From the NCBI GenBank assembly GCA_965372135.1, contig CBDVBD010000008.1:1-42206 (forward strand): a stretch of 42,206 nucleotides of DNA. Reading direction: 5' to 3'. The notes below the pieces were generated by a model. That model was not told the DNA's origin and made no database searches. It saw only the letters and a list, made by a program, of their open reading frames with translations. The position numbers and the translations under genes are program-made. This document shows, one piece after another, positions 7,418 through 15,235 of this stretch; the stretch's first letter is position 1, and the number at the start of each line of letters is the position of its first letter. The DNA is from CBDVBD01 sp965372135. Its GTDB lineage: Bacteria; Electryoneota; RPQS01; CBDVBD01.

Positions 7418-7918
7418 TTAAGTCTTGGTGTCCAGGATTCTGGGGGGGCGGTTGTTGCGAACCGCATATCCCCTGAGCATTTTTCTACGATTCTGGATGT
7501 CCAACAGGATCCCACGAACGTGTTGTTTTAGTGCGAGTAATTTCTTTTGCGAATCGGCTTCCAGGTTGATGATTTCCCGGATGGTTCGCTCCACGGTCTT
7601 TCGCAGGTTGTTCACCTGCGTTCCCCAGGTGTTTGCGCTGTTGTCAACCTGACTATCACCAGAGGTGACGTCATTCGTGCCGCCAAGCTGCACTCTGTCG
7701 GGGCGGGAAAAATCCAACCCTCTATCCTTTAACATTTGGTGCAAGGTACGGATCTTGTCGATCAGCACGTCTTTGTGACCCAGGACACGATCGAGTTTGT
7801 TCAGGGTCATGGATTCCAGAATTTCATTCTGGAACAGGGTGGCTTCCTTCAACGCTTCAGCGCTGGAAAGGATTTCCTCTAAGAGGAGTTCCGTGTCAAC
7901 CGTTTCGATTTTACTCAT
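7418..7918 (-). CDS. FlgN/FliT-like flagellar export chaperone
   Basis: This 166-residue, almost entirely helical protein has an N-terminal helix pair (LLLEEILSSAEALKEATLF), a low-complexity Gly/Asp/Ser loop at about 78-95, then a long amphipathic coiled-coil region (NLRKTVERTIREIINLEADSQ) with a basic tail. This resembles the FlgN and FliT class of small chaperones that hold filament-junction or cap proteins for export. A second FlgN-like gene lies at 35292-35756, beside its expected clients flgK and flgL, so this copy may serve flagellin or FliD. The ATG has a weak TAGGA site 5 bases upstream. It is followed by the amidotransferase gene, 64 bases from that ATG. The family call rests on shape and context more than on a signature motif. 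Confidence 0.55.
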   Translation of the reverse strand: MSKIETVDTELLLEEILSSAEALKEATLFQNEILESMTLNKLDRVLGHKDVLIDKIRTLHQMLKDRGLDFSRPDRVQLGGTNDVTSGDSQVDNSANTWGTQVNNLRKTVERTIREIINLEADSQKKLLALKQHVRGILLDIQNRRKMLRGYAVRNNRPPRILDTKT

Positions 7919-7979
7919 TGATGTCCTATCGTGAAAGTGTTAAATCTCTACATCGTCGTTATTTCAACATGGGTTCTTA

Positions 7980-8006
7980 GGTCGGGGTCTATCTTTCTCC
8001 CCGACC
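7980..8006 (-). other. Hairpin after flagellin 2
   Basis: GGTCGGGG (7980-7987) and CCCCGACC (7999-8006) form a perfect 8-bp, GC-rich stem with an 11-base loop, about 125 bases beyond the flagellin 2 stop. No U-tract follows. Like the hairpins after flagellin 1 it may protect the flagellin mRNA or reduce read-through into the chaperone gene. Confidence 0.5.
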
Positions 8007-8130
8007 CGACTCCCTAAGGTAATGTGCCGCAACCAAATCTAATTGGGATACAAGAGACTGAAGTTGTTGATTACTGTGTGTTGACGTCGAGTTATAATAA
8101 GGAACAGAAAATCCCGAGCATCAAAAGATA

Positions 8131-9030
8131 TTAACCCAAAACCCCTGCAACCATTGAAGGAATCATGTTCGCTTGTGTCAACATGGAGATACCGGTCTGC
8201 ATTAATACCTGCGCCCGAGTGAAATTCATCATCTCCACTGCCATATCTGCATCCCGAATCATGGATTCAGATGCAGTAGCGGATTCCTGTGAGATCTGCA
8301 GTCCTAAAATAGTGTTCTGCAACCGTTCCACTACAGATCCGATGAATGTGCGTTCCACATCCTTTGAATTGATCGCTGTAATGATGGCACTCAGCGAATT
8401 CGCTGCTGAAAGTGTAGTGCAAAGGTCCAAATCAGCAATACCCAGGTGGTTGGCGGTCATCCCACCAAGGTTTACATAGTAATAGTCGTCACCTACGGTA
8501 TTGTTGGCGCCGATATGGAACTTAATGGCTGCGGAATTGGCAGTTGTAGTAACCTGACTGTACCCAAGTGCCAAGCAAGTTCCGGTATTATCGGTTGTCG
8601 AAGCACGGGCACCGTTGAGTAGATAGAACCCATTATAATTGACTACATTGGCTATCCGAGTTATCTCGGATTTCAACTGCTGGAACTCCACGTTCGTAAC
8701 CTGACGGTCCAATGTGGTCAGGGCTCCATTGGCTGCCTGAATGGCGATGGCTCTCATACGGATGAGCTTTTCGTCGATTACCGCTAAGGAACCTTCCGCG
8801 GTCTGCATCATGTTGATATTATAGTTGGCGTTCCTTTCCGCCTCTTGCATCCCCCCAATTTGGGCTCTAAATCTTTCGGAGATCCCCAGCCCGGTGGGAT
8901 CATCCCAAGAATAATTAATTCTTAATCCGCTACTCAATCGCTGCACCGCTCTATCCAAATCATTTTGGGTAGTCCAGAGGTTGCGCAATGCAGCCATGGA
9001 AAGCAGATTGTGGTTGATTCGCATGCTCAT
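8131..9030 (-). CDS. Flagellin 2
   Basis: This is a second filament subunit, 299 residues, the same length as flagellin 1 and about 84% identical to it by eye. It has the full D0/D1 halves (MSMRINHNLLSMAALRN; QANMIPSMVAGVLG) around a short central segment. The two cysteines at residues 152 and 204 are conserved, and residues 141-165 differ at a single position (Ser166/Ala lies just beyond). The ATG has a strong AGGAGG site 9 bases upstream. Only 47 bases separate it from the MerR-type gene upstream and I see no convincing sigma-28 promoter in that gap, so it is probably transcribed with that regulator from 9479-9506. Confidence 0.95.
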   Translation of the reverse strand: MSMRINHNLLSMAALRNLWTTQNDLDRAVQRLSSGLRINYSWDDPTGLGISERFRAQIGGMQEAERNANYNINMMQTAEGSLAVIDEKLIRMRAIAIQAANGALTTLDRQVTNVEFQQLKSEITRIANVVNYNGFYLLNGARASTTDNTGTCLALGYSQVTTTANSAAIKFHIGANNTVGDDYYYVNLGGMTANHLGIADLDLCTTLSAANSLSAIITAINSKDVERTFIGSVVERLQNTILGLQISQESATASESMIRDADMAVEMMNFTRAQVLMQTGISMLTQANMIPSMVAGVLG

Positions 9031-9077
9031 GATTTGTAGCCTCCTAACTTAAAAAGTAAATTACATTTTTCCCGTTA

Positions 9078-9422
9078 TCAAACCAACATTCGTTTGAGAA
9101 GGTAATCGGACATGGCGTGTGCCAACGTTCCCACTGGATCATCATCTTTCTTCTTCTGATCGATAGCTTGATCCAACAGCTCGATCTTTCGTTTGGCACC
9201 GTCGATGGTGTACCCCTGGACCTTGACCAGGAAATTGATTTTTTCGATACGCGAAATCATCTCTTCGTCGTATCGTCTCTGGTTTCCGGAAGTCCTCTGG
9301 GGTTTTAGGTATTCCGTAAATTCCGTCTCCCAAAAACGAATGGTCGGTTTTGGGATGCCTGTAATGGCATGAACTTGACCGATAGAGTAAGAATTGCTTC
9401 GAGTTTTGAGTTGACTGGACAT
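9078..9422 (-). CDS. MerR-family transcriptional regulator
   Basis: This 114-residue protein has a MerR-type winged helix-turn-helix at residues 12-80: YSIGQVHAITGIPKPTIRFW, then the wing GNQRRYDEEMISRIEKINFL, then the dimerisation-helix start QGYTIDGAKRKIE. It lacks a long effector domain and has no clustered metal-binding cysteines, so it resembles small MlrA-like or orphan MerR regulators. An earlier GTG at 9431 is rejected because it overlaps the AGGAGG ribosome site that fits the ATG at 9422 (8-base spacing). It is the first gene of a unit with flagellin 2, which suggests control of flagellin expression. A short dyad at 9498-9512 overlaps its own -35 box and could be an operator. Confidence 0.85.
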   Translation of the reverse strand: MSSQLKTRSNSYSIGQVHAITGIPKPTIRFWETEFTEYLKPQRTSGNQRRYDEEMISRIEKINFLVKVQGYTIDGAKRKIELLDQAIDQKKKDDDPVGTLAHAMSDYLLKRMLV

Positions 9423-9478
9423 TTGTTTCACCTCCTTTCAGCCAGCATCCCTATCGGCTGTGGCACGTTTCAACTATG

Positions 9479-9506
9479 GTATCGACATCCTAAGATAAAT
9501 ACTTTA
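9479..9506 (-). promoter_or_regulatory. Probable sigma-28-like promoter of the merR-flagellin 2 unit
   Basis: On the minus strand TAAAGTAT (9499-9506), a 12-base spacer and GTCGATAC (9479-9486) match 13 of 16 FliA consensus positions, but the spacer is one base longer than the ideal 11. A lone GCCGATAG at 9451-9458 is an alternative -10 box without a good -35. It lies 57 bases before the regulator ATG. Confidence 0.5.
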
Positions 9507-9512
9507 GGTATT
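9498..9512. promoter_or_regulatory. Dyad overlapping the -35 box of merR
   Basis: AATAC (9498-9502), five bases, GTATT (9508-9512) is a perfect 5-bp inverted repeat covering the proposed -35 hexamer. MerR-type proteins bind dyads in their own promoters, normally between -35 and -10, so autoregulation is possible but the position is atypical. Confidence 0.3.
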
Positions 9513-9682
9513 CTTTAGAATTTTTATCACTTTCTTGCCAACAAGGGGTCAAGCATCTCGAAAGTATCGACACAATTCTCAATCTAAGTTCCAAATAAAA
9601 CAAGAGGCTACTGTCAAAGAACGTTTAAAGTTAAAGTTGCCGTCGGATTTCAGAAAATCGACAGCGACTGGTGTGATTTTGT

Positions 9683-10324
9683 TCAATTATCGAGATTAGA
9701 AATGTTCATGGATTTGCATAAATTTTCTTCCAGTTCGGGGAGCGAGGACTGCCACATGGTCAGTCTTGGGATCATCTCATATTCGAGGATATCCGCCAGC
9801 AGAATGACGTCGCCGTCGGACTGAGCTTCCAGCAGGTCCTCCACTACCGGAACGAACTCTTCCAAGGCAGCTTCCACAGTGGTGTCCTTTAAGGGCAGGC
9901 TGGTGAAATCCAGCTGCATCATTCCCCGCAGGGCACTCAGCGCTTTCAGAAACCACTGCAAACCGGAGATGCAGGTTCCCAAACGTTCCTGGGCTTCCAA
10001 TTCCTCGCCCAAACGGAACATGGTGGCGGTCTTCTCCGTTTCCTGACTTAGTAATTCAAGATGGCGGTCGGAGTATTCCATGGTTTCATGCACCATGTCC
10101 ACCAGATCACGTGTCAGCAAATCCAACTCTTGGATCTCAGAAATCGGCGAGGATGCGAAATTCCATATCCTCCCGCCGGACAAGTGTTCCCCGTTTACTT
10201 CCACGGAGGTTATCACCTTTCCGGTTTGAGCCAGAGAGTCCACTAACTGTTGGTACACGTGACCCAAAGTTTGATCCTTCTCGACTCCAATGTCGTGTTT
10301 GTTACCGTCTACCGTGATGTTCAT
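9683..10324 (-). CDS. Unknown protein: beta-grasp-like N-terminus plus helical domain
   Basis: I do not recognise this 213-residue protein. The ATG at 10324 has a GGAGG site 5 bases upstream; the longer frame to 10513 only shadows the previous gene. Residues 1-75 alternate beta-like and helical stretches (MNITVDGNKHDIGVEKDQTL, KVITSVEVNGEHL, ISEIQELDLLT), which suggests a ubiquitin/ThiS-like beta-grasp fold. It lacks a C-terminal GG, so it is not a sulfur carrier. Residues 80-213 are helical and end with a DILEYEMIPRLTMW motif and an acidic tail. There is no signal peptide or membrane segment. It is the last gene of the 31-kb unit, 85 bases after the radical SAM fusion, and so could be a partner or adaptor of the modification enzymes. 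The fold is inference. Confidence 0.6.
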   Translation of the reverse strand: MNITVDGNKHDIGVEKDQTLGHVYQQLVDSLAQTGKVITSVEVNGEHLSGGRIWNFASSPISEIQELDLLTRDLVDMVHETMEYSDRHLELLSQETEKTATMFRLGEELEAQERLGTCISGLQWFLKALSALRGMMQLDFTSLPLKDTTVEAALEEFVPVVEDLLEAQSDGDVILLADILEYEMIPRLTMWQSSLPELEENLCKSMNISNLDN

Positions 10325-10409
10325 TATTCCTCCATTTCGGGTTATATTTGTATGTTTCTTTCTTCTTTCGGATTTCTCCGGCAACCGCCGAATCGAATTT
10401 CGATTTACA

Positions 10410-13400
10410 CTATCTTCCATGCAGCATGCGATAGTAAGCACGCTGGAATACCTGATTCGAGCATTCCGTTTGCCGCACCATGCAGCCGCCACATGGAAAA
10501 TTCCGCAGGTCACAGTCTCGACATTTTGGGCTCAGACGAATCGTCTGGGCATGCCAGGCTCTATCCAACGATGACGCATCGGACAGCGCCGTGTAACGGA
10601 TATTATGGGGACTCAGATAGTGCAGGTACGGACAGGTGGTGATTCTGCCGTCGGCATCAATCACCACGGAATTCGCTAATGGACACCCTCGGACGATGCG
10701 GTTGGATACCCAGCTGCCTCTTCGCAGCCATTGGACGTCGGGATAGGCATCCACCACATGCCCCACTAAGCTTTCCGGCGGATCCTCCAAGCCGTCCTCA
10801 GCGCGTCCCACGAAATTGACCACCCCTAAAGCAACCGTAAGGTTCGATGTTCCGAAACCCTCCACGAAATCACCTAAATTATCGCGCAGATCGGTCACGT
10901 TACCCGGCAGCACCACGAATACGACCTCCACCGGAAATTTGCAATCCAACAGGGATTTTAGCCCGTTGATGGCTCGTTGATACGATCCGTTGCCTCGGAT
11001 GAAATCGTGTGTATCCGGATTTGTGCCTTCCAAGCTCAACTGCACCGTATCCACCACGCCGACGAGTGATTGGGCACGTTCGCGATCCACTGCGATACCG
11101 TTGGTCAAAAGGTACACCTTGTGTCCGGCTTGTTTCACCTGACGTGCGATGTCGTCGAACTGGGGATGTACCAAAGGTTCTCCGCCGGAAAAGGTCACCA
11201 CATCGCCGGCATTCATAGCGCTGAATTGGTCGATAATATCGATCCAATCCCTGGTATCTAATTCCTGGTCAAGGGCATTCCCGGCACTCACGTAACAATG
11301 GGTACACCGCAAGTTGCATTTTCGGGTCAGGAACAACTGCAACAGAGGCGGATTATCCTCCAAAGTGGTTTCGATCGGGGAAATGTCCGTCCGGAAGCCT
11401 TGTTTATTAATATCTTCGATCAGTGTCTTGGCATGTTCTGCTGCTTGATCAGGCGAGATTCCGGCTCCTTCCACCAGCTCCACAATACTTTCCCCCACCG
11501 TTTTACCCGCCTGCAACGACTGCAATACCTTGACACCCTGGGAATCGGTTACCACCCAAGCGGCTTTTTCCGGAGCAATCACCAAATGCTTATCCTTCAC
11601 CTGGTGGGTGGTAATCTCCTCCGGAATCGGGATGCGCAGGTTCATGCCGCCGATTAACTGGTGTTTGGAGTGTTCCCACCCCTGCGAATCCACCGTTGAT
11701 TCCCAGTCGACCTTTTCCTTATTATATAGGGGCTGTTCCTGGGCTGGTGTGACGGTGTCGATATTCGATGTGATGATTTGTGGCGGCGTGGGAGACTGCG
11801 ATAATTTGGTCAACACCCCTTCGACCATACGGTCTGCCAATAACAACTGCAGTTTATAGCCCCGATAGATTTCCAGCGTTTCCTGGGCTTGCCCTGTCAG
11901 GTCATCAGCCGATAAGCTGCCTTTCCGGAGGTTAAAGTATATATGGAAAGCGCGCAGCATTTGCTGGGTGTGCCCCACCGATTCCAACTGTTGGTCTATC
12001 TGAGCTAATTGATTGCCCAATTGCGTGATTTTATCGACGTTCAGGGGTTGAATCCCCACGGCTGTGATTAGATCCCCGGCGGTCTGGATCCCTCGTTCCA
12101 GGATTGGCAGGGGTTTCAGCAATTGAGCTTTTTCAATATCCTGGTATTCCAGTAACAGTTTTTCGATATGCGAAATATCGAAATGTATTCGGCAATAATC
12201 GACAATCCAATCCACCCAATGATCGATACCGCCGTTTCCCAGGACCTCCCAGGGCGGGCTTTCCAGAAACTCCAGCCAGATGCGCCGCAGGATTCGATCG
12301 GTCAGGGAATTCTTATCCAACTCCCGTTGGATCAAGGGATACAGATCGAATAACCCATCCTGATCGAAATCACCACGATAGACTTGCGTCTGCGAAAAAT
12401 CGGGACTATCGGGGATTACCAATTTGGACAAGTCGGACGTCTGCAAAAGCATTTCAACGCATTGAGTCACTGCTTCCGGGGTAATATCCTTCCGGCACTG
12501 GGCATCCCGGCACATATCCTTATATCCGCACGGCGTACATTCATGCAGGGATTGCATCACCAGTCCAAGGGTGTGATAAGGGGCAGTTTCCGATCCCAAG
12601 GCGGTTCCCATCACCAAGGAAACGGTGGGAGTGCCCACTGCGGCTGCCACGTGCATGGTGCCGGTATCATTGCTAACCAACAGATCGCAGCGTTTCAGTG
12701 CTGGTCCCAAGCCGCGTAACGAGGTCCGGGTAGTGCAATCAGTGATATATTCCGATCGACCTTGTGTAATTCGGCGTGCGGTTTCCTGCTCATCCTTTCC
12801 GCCTAATATCACGAAATGGGCGTGTAGCGATTCATGCACCGATTCCGTCATGCGGGCAAAGTATTCCGGGAGCCACTGCTTGGTGTGGTTGGATGCCCCC
12901 ACCGCCAGCCCGATGACCGGTCTATCGCGGGGAATCCGGAACTGCTGCCACAGTTGTTCCGCTTCCTGTTCGCCTTCGGCACTGGATTCCAATTTCAATT
13001 TCCCCGGCTCAGGAGATATTCCCACCGACCGCCTCAGGACGTCCACCAAGTTGAATTGATTGAAGGGACGGTTCAGATTGGATACGAAAAAGTAAAACAA
13101 CCAGGGATTGCGTACTAATTGGAATCCCCGCTTGTCTAAGGTCACGCCGCGAGTATCCTCGACATCCAACAACCGGCACAATGCGGCACTGGTTTTGGTG
13201 TGAGTGAAGTTCAGTACCATGTTATAATCAGCGTCATGCAAGCGTTTGGCGAATTGATCCATATTCCGAAAACGATCCAGCAGAGTGTCACCTTCCCGCA
13301 GCAGCATATAATCCGCTAAGTTCACCGGGATGATTTCGTCCAAGCAGGAGATGTCCTGAGCGAGTTCGGCGAACGGCTCCGCTGCCAGCATAGTCAAGTG

Positions 13401-13496
13401 ATTGGCGGTATCCTGGTTCTTCAAATCCTCCAGGGTGGGGATCATCTCTACCATATCCCCCATCCTGCCAAAGTTTACGATTAGGTGCTTTTTCAT
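10410..13496 (-). CDS. GT9 glycosyltransferase-PqqD-radical SAM/SPASM fusion
   Basis: This 1,028-residue fusion has three parts. Residues 1-355 are a GT9 (heptosyltransferase-like) domain, starting MKKHLIVNFGRMGDMVE and containing SNDTGTMHVAAAVGTP and a Cys cluster (320, 323, 329, 334). Residues 355-600 are helical and resemble the tail of the GT9 protein encoded upstream. Residues 619-702 resemble PqqD, the peptide-recognition domain of RiPP pathways. Residues 715-1028 are a radical SAM enzyme with the CNLRCTHC cluster motif (Cys727, 731, 734) and SGGEP. Its SPASM domain has CX11GX4C (Cys938, 955) and CX2CX6CX2C-X6-C (992, 995, 1002, 1005, 1012), enough for two auxiliary Fe-S clusters. The ATG overlaps the previous stop as ATGA, so the longer upstream frame is rejected. 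A peptide or protein substrate is expected; flagellin is a candidate only by context. Confidence 0.88.
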   Translation of the reverse strand: MKKHLIVNFGRMGDMVEMIPTLEDLKNQDTANHLTMLAAEPFAELAQDISCLDEIIPVNLADYMLLREGDTLLDRFRNMDQFAKRLHDADYNMVLNFTHTKTSAALCRLLDVEDTRGVTLDKRGFQLVRNPWLFYFFVSNLNRPFNQFNLVDVLRRSVGISPEPGKLKLESSAEGEQEAEQLWQQFRIPRDRPVIGLAVGASNHTKQWLPEYFARMTESVHESLHAHFVILGGKDEQETARRITQGRSEYITDCTTRTSLRGLGPALKRCDLLVSNDTGTMHVAAAVGTPTVSLVMGTALGSETAPYHTLGLVMQSLHECTPCGYKDMCRDAQCRKDITPEAVTQCVEMLLQTSDLSKLVIPDSPDFSQTQVYRGDFDQDGLFDLYPLIQRELDKNSLTDRILRRIWLEFLESPPWEVLGNGGIDHWVDWIVDYCRIHFDISHIEKLLLEYQDIEKAQLLKPLPILERGIQTAGDLITAVGIQPLNVDKITQLGNQLAQIDQQLESVGHTQQMLRAFHIYFNLRKGSLSADDLTGQAQETLEIYRGYKLQLLLADRMVEGVLTKLSQSPTPPQIITSNIDTVTPAQEQPLYNKEKVDWESTVDSQGWEHSKHQLIGGMNLRIPIPEEITTHQVKDKHLVIAPEKAAWVVTDSQGVKVLQSLQAGKTVGESIVELVEGAGISPDQAAEHAKTLIEDINKQGFRTDISPIETTLEDNPPLLQLFLTRKCNLRCTHCYVSAGNALDQELDTRDWIDIIDQFSAMNAGDVVTFSGGEPLVHPQFDDIARQVKQAGHKVYLLTNGIAVDRERAQSLVGVVDTVQLSLEGTNPDTHDFIRGNGSYQRAINGLKSLLDCKFPVEVVFVVLPGNVTDLRDNLGDFVEGFGTSNLTVALGVVNFVGRAEDGLEDPPESLVGHVVDAYPDVQWLRRGSWVSNRIVRGCPLANSVVIDADGRITTCPYLHYLSPHNIRYTALSDASSLDRAWHAQTIRLSPKCRDCDLRNFPCGGCMVRQTECSNQVFQRAYYRMLHGR

Positions 13497-15211
13497 TGGA
13501 CTTCTGCCATAACCTCCGAACGGGTGAACATCCGCTCTTTCAAGTATTGTTCGGTGATCTGCAACAGGTGTTGACAACGTTCGGCTCGGCGTTTCAAGTC
13601 GCCATACAGGGATTTAGCTACACCGGATAGGGTGTTAAGATCATCCTGCTCGATGTTGCCCTTATTAATCCGGAAATGTATTGCCAATGGTGCCAGATCG
13701 GGATGAGTCAACTCCCATTCGTATATGTCACGATCTATGATTACAAAATGCGCCACGATATTCTGCAGTACGGTAAAATTCGGGTTGGGGCTTTTAGTGT
13801 TTTCAATCATAATTTCCGCCCGTTCCAAACCCATCGATGCTAATTCCATAAGCTTGTCCAGGCTGTCAAGGTCTTCTTGGAATGATAGAATCTCATCCGG
13901 GTTATGATAATATTCCAAAACAGATTCCAGCGCACTTTCATACCCGTTGTAATCCTGGGCATCCGGATCAGAACACAGCTCCATCCGCCACAAGAACCGA
14001 TACATTTCAGCTAATACTTGCCTCCGCGAATACGGTCGTCGGATGCACGGCACTGAGATATTCTGTCCCCATGAATTCATATCCGTCATACTGATGCGTA
14101 CGGTTTTCCACTGCCCGTCATCTTGGAATTGAGGCATGATATCATTATGGAGCATGGGATGCAGTCTGATGGCTTCCAACACCGCTTCCGGGGCGATCAT
14201 ATTGTGGCATACCTGATTGGCACATTCGCGGTGGTAATTGCACGGCGCACAATCGATATTAGCTTCCAGTACCAAATGACCACGACCGTAAGGGGCAGTG
14301 TCTTCGGCTCTGGCGGCAGCTAAAAATATCGCCACAATCGGAGTTCCTACCGCATTTGCCAAGTGCATGGTTCCGGTGTCATTGGTAACCAGGACGCGAC
14401 AGCGCTTGAGCAATCCCCCCAATTGAGGAATCGTGGTCTGTCCGATGGCATTGATCACCGGATGATCTGTCCCGGATTCGATTTCATAGCTGATTTCCAT
14501 ATCAGAACTGGCGCCGAATAGGACTGCTACGCCGTCCAATTCTTCCCAGATCAAATCGCACAACTTCACCCATCGATCCGTAGGATAACAGCGGCTTTCC
14601 TGCATGGCGCCGGGTTGTACTCCATACAGCGGTCTGTTGCTCAACGGTACTTTTTCCGACAGGTACGATTCGGTAAACGCCTCCGCATTTTCAGGTACGG
14701 TATAATACACCCTTCCGGGGGATTGGGTGATGTCTCCGGCGGCTAAATACATATCAACCAGGTTAATAGGGTTATAGGCTCGGGATATGGTCACGTTAAA
14801 GAAGTAGTTCAACCAGGGATGCCGGATCAAAATGTAACCCTCGTGGGATAAGGTGACTCCGCGGGTATCGGGTACGTCAAGAAGGCGTACTAAAGCTGCA
14901 GATATCCGGGTGTGACTCAGGTTAATCAGGCAGTCATAAGACCTGCTTCGTATCGAGGCGATCCAGTCTGCCAACTCCGAGTGCAAATTCACTACCGAAA
15001 CCTTACTAACTTCAAAGCGGGGGATCAAATCGTTCAAATCCAGCGTCAACACTTCATCCACCATGTCGAACCCATCCGCCACAGCACGGAAATCCTCCAC
15101 CACCATCAAATCCAATCGTCCGTCGGGATCCTGATCTTTCAGTCCCTTAAGCAGCGGGGTGGTCTGCAGCAGGTCCCCCATCCGGGTCAAATTTACCACT
15201 AAAGTATTCAT
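13493..15211 (-). CDS. GT9-family glycosyltransferase (heptosyltransferase-like)
   Basis: This 572-residue protein has a GT9 domain (about residues 1-350) that begins MNTLVVNLTRMGDLLQTTPL, the nucleotide-sugar-binding Rossmann pattern of ADP-heptose transferases, and contains TNDTGTMHLANAVGTP. A CX2CX5CX4C cluster (CAPCNYHREC...) follows. The C-terminal 200 residues are helical and share an F-x-(I/L)-x-KG-x-(I/L)-x-x-DDL pattern with the middle of the radical SAM fusion, so the two genes are probably duplicates, one of which gained the PqqD-radical SAM part. The position in a flagellin cluster suggests transfer of a heptose or other sugar to flagellin rather than to LPS, which is inferred. 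The ribosome site is weak. Confidence 0.88.
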   Translation of the reverse strand: MNTLVVNLTRMGDLLQTTPLLKGLKDQDPDGRLDLMVVEDFRAVADGFDMVDEVLTLDLNDLIPRFEVSKVSVVNLHSELADWIASIRSRSYDCLINLSHTRISAALVRLLDVPDTRGVTLSHEGYILIRHPWLNYFFNVTISRAYNPINLVDMYLAAGDITQSPGRVYYTVPENAEAFTESYLSEKVPLSNRPLYGVQPGAMQESRCYPTDRWVKLCDLIWEELDGVAVLFGASSDMEISYEIESGTDHPVINAIGQTTIPQLGGLLKRCRVLVTNDTGTMHLANAVGTPIVAIFLAAARAEDTAPYGRGHLVLEANIDCAPCNYHRECANQVCHNMIAPEAVLEAIRLHPMLHNDIMPQFQDDGQWKTVRISMTDMNSWGQNISVPCIRRPYSRRQVLAEMYRFLWRMELCSDPDAQDYNGYESALESVLEYYHNPDEILSFQEDLDSLDKLMELASMGLERAEIMIENTKSPNPNFTVLQNIVAHFVIIDRDIYEWELTHPDLAPLAIHFRINKGNIEQDDLNTLSGVAKSLYGDLKRRAERCQHLLQITEQYLKERMFTRSEVMAEVQ

Positions 15212-15235
15212 CTAATCATACCAAACATAATAATC

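Noticed and set aside
9461..9467. TGGCACG resembling a sigma-54 -24 box on the plus strand
   Set aside because: No TTGC-type -12 element follows at the right distance and it would drive antisense transcription.
9641..9665. Stem-like repeat after the 213-residue gene as a terminator
   Set aside because: The stem has a bulge and no continuous U-tract; the end of the long operon remains unmarked.
10325..10513. Upstream extension of the 213-residue protein
   Set aside because: It overlaps the SPASM end of the radical SAM gene in another frame, and a good GGAGG site marks the ATG at 10324.
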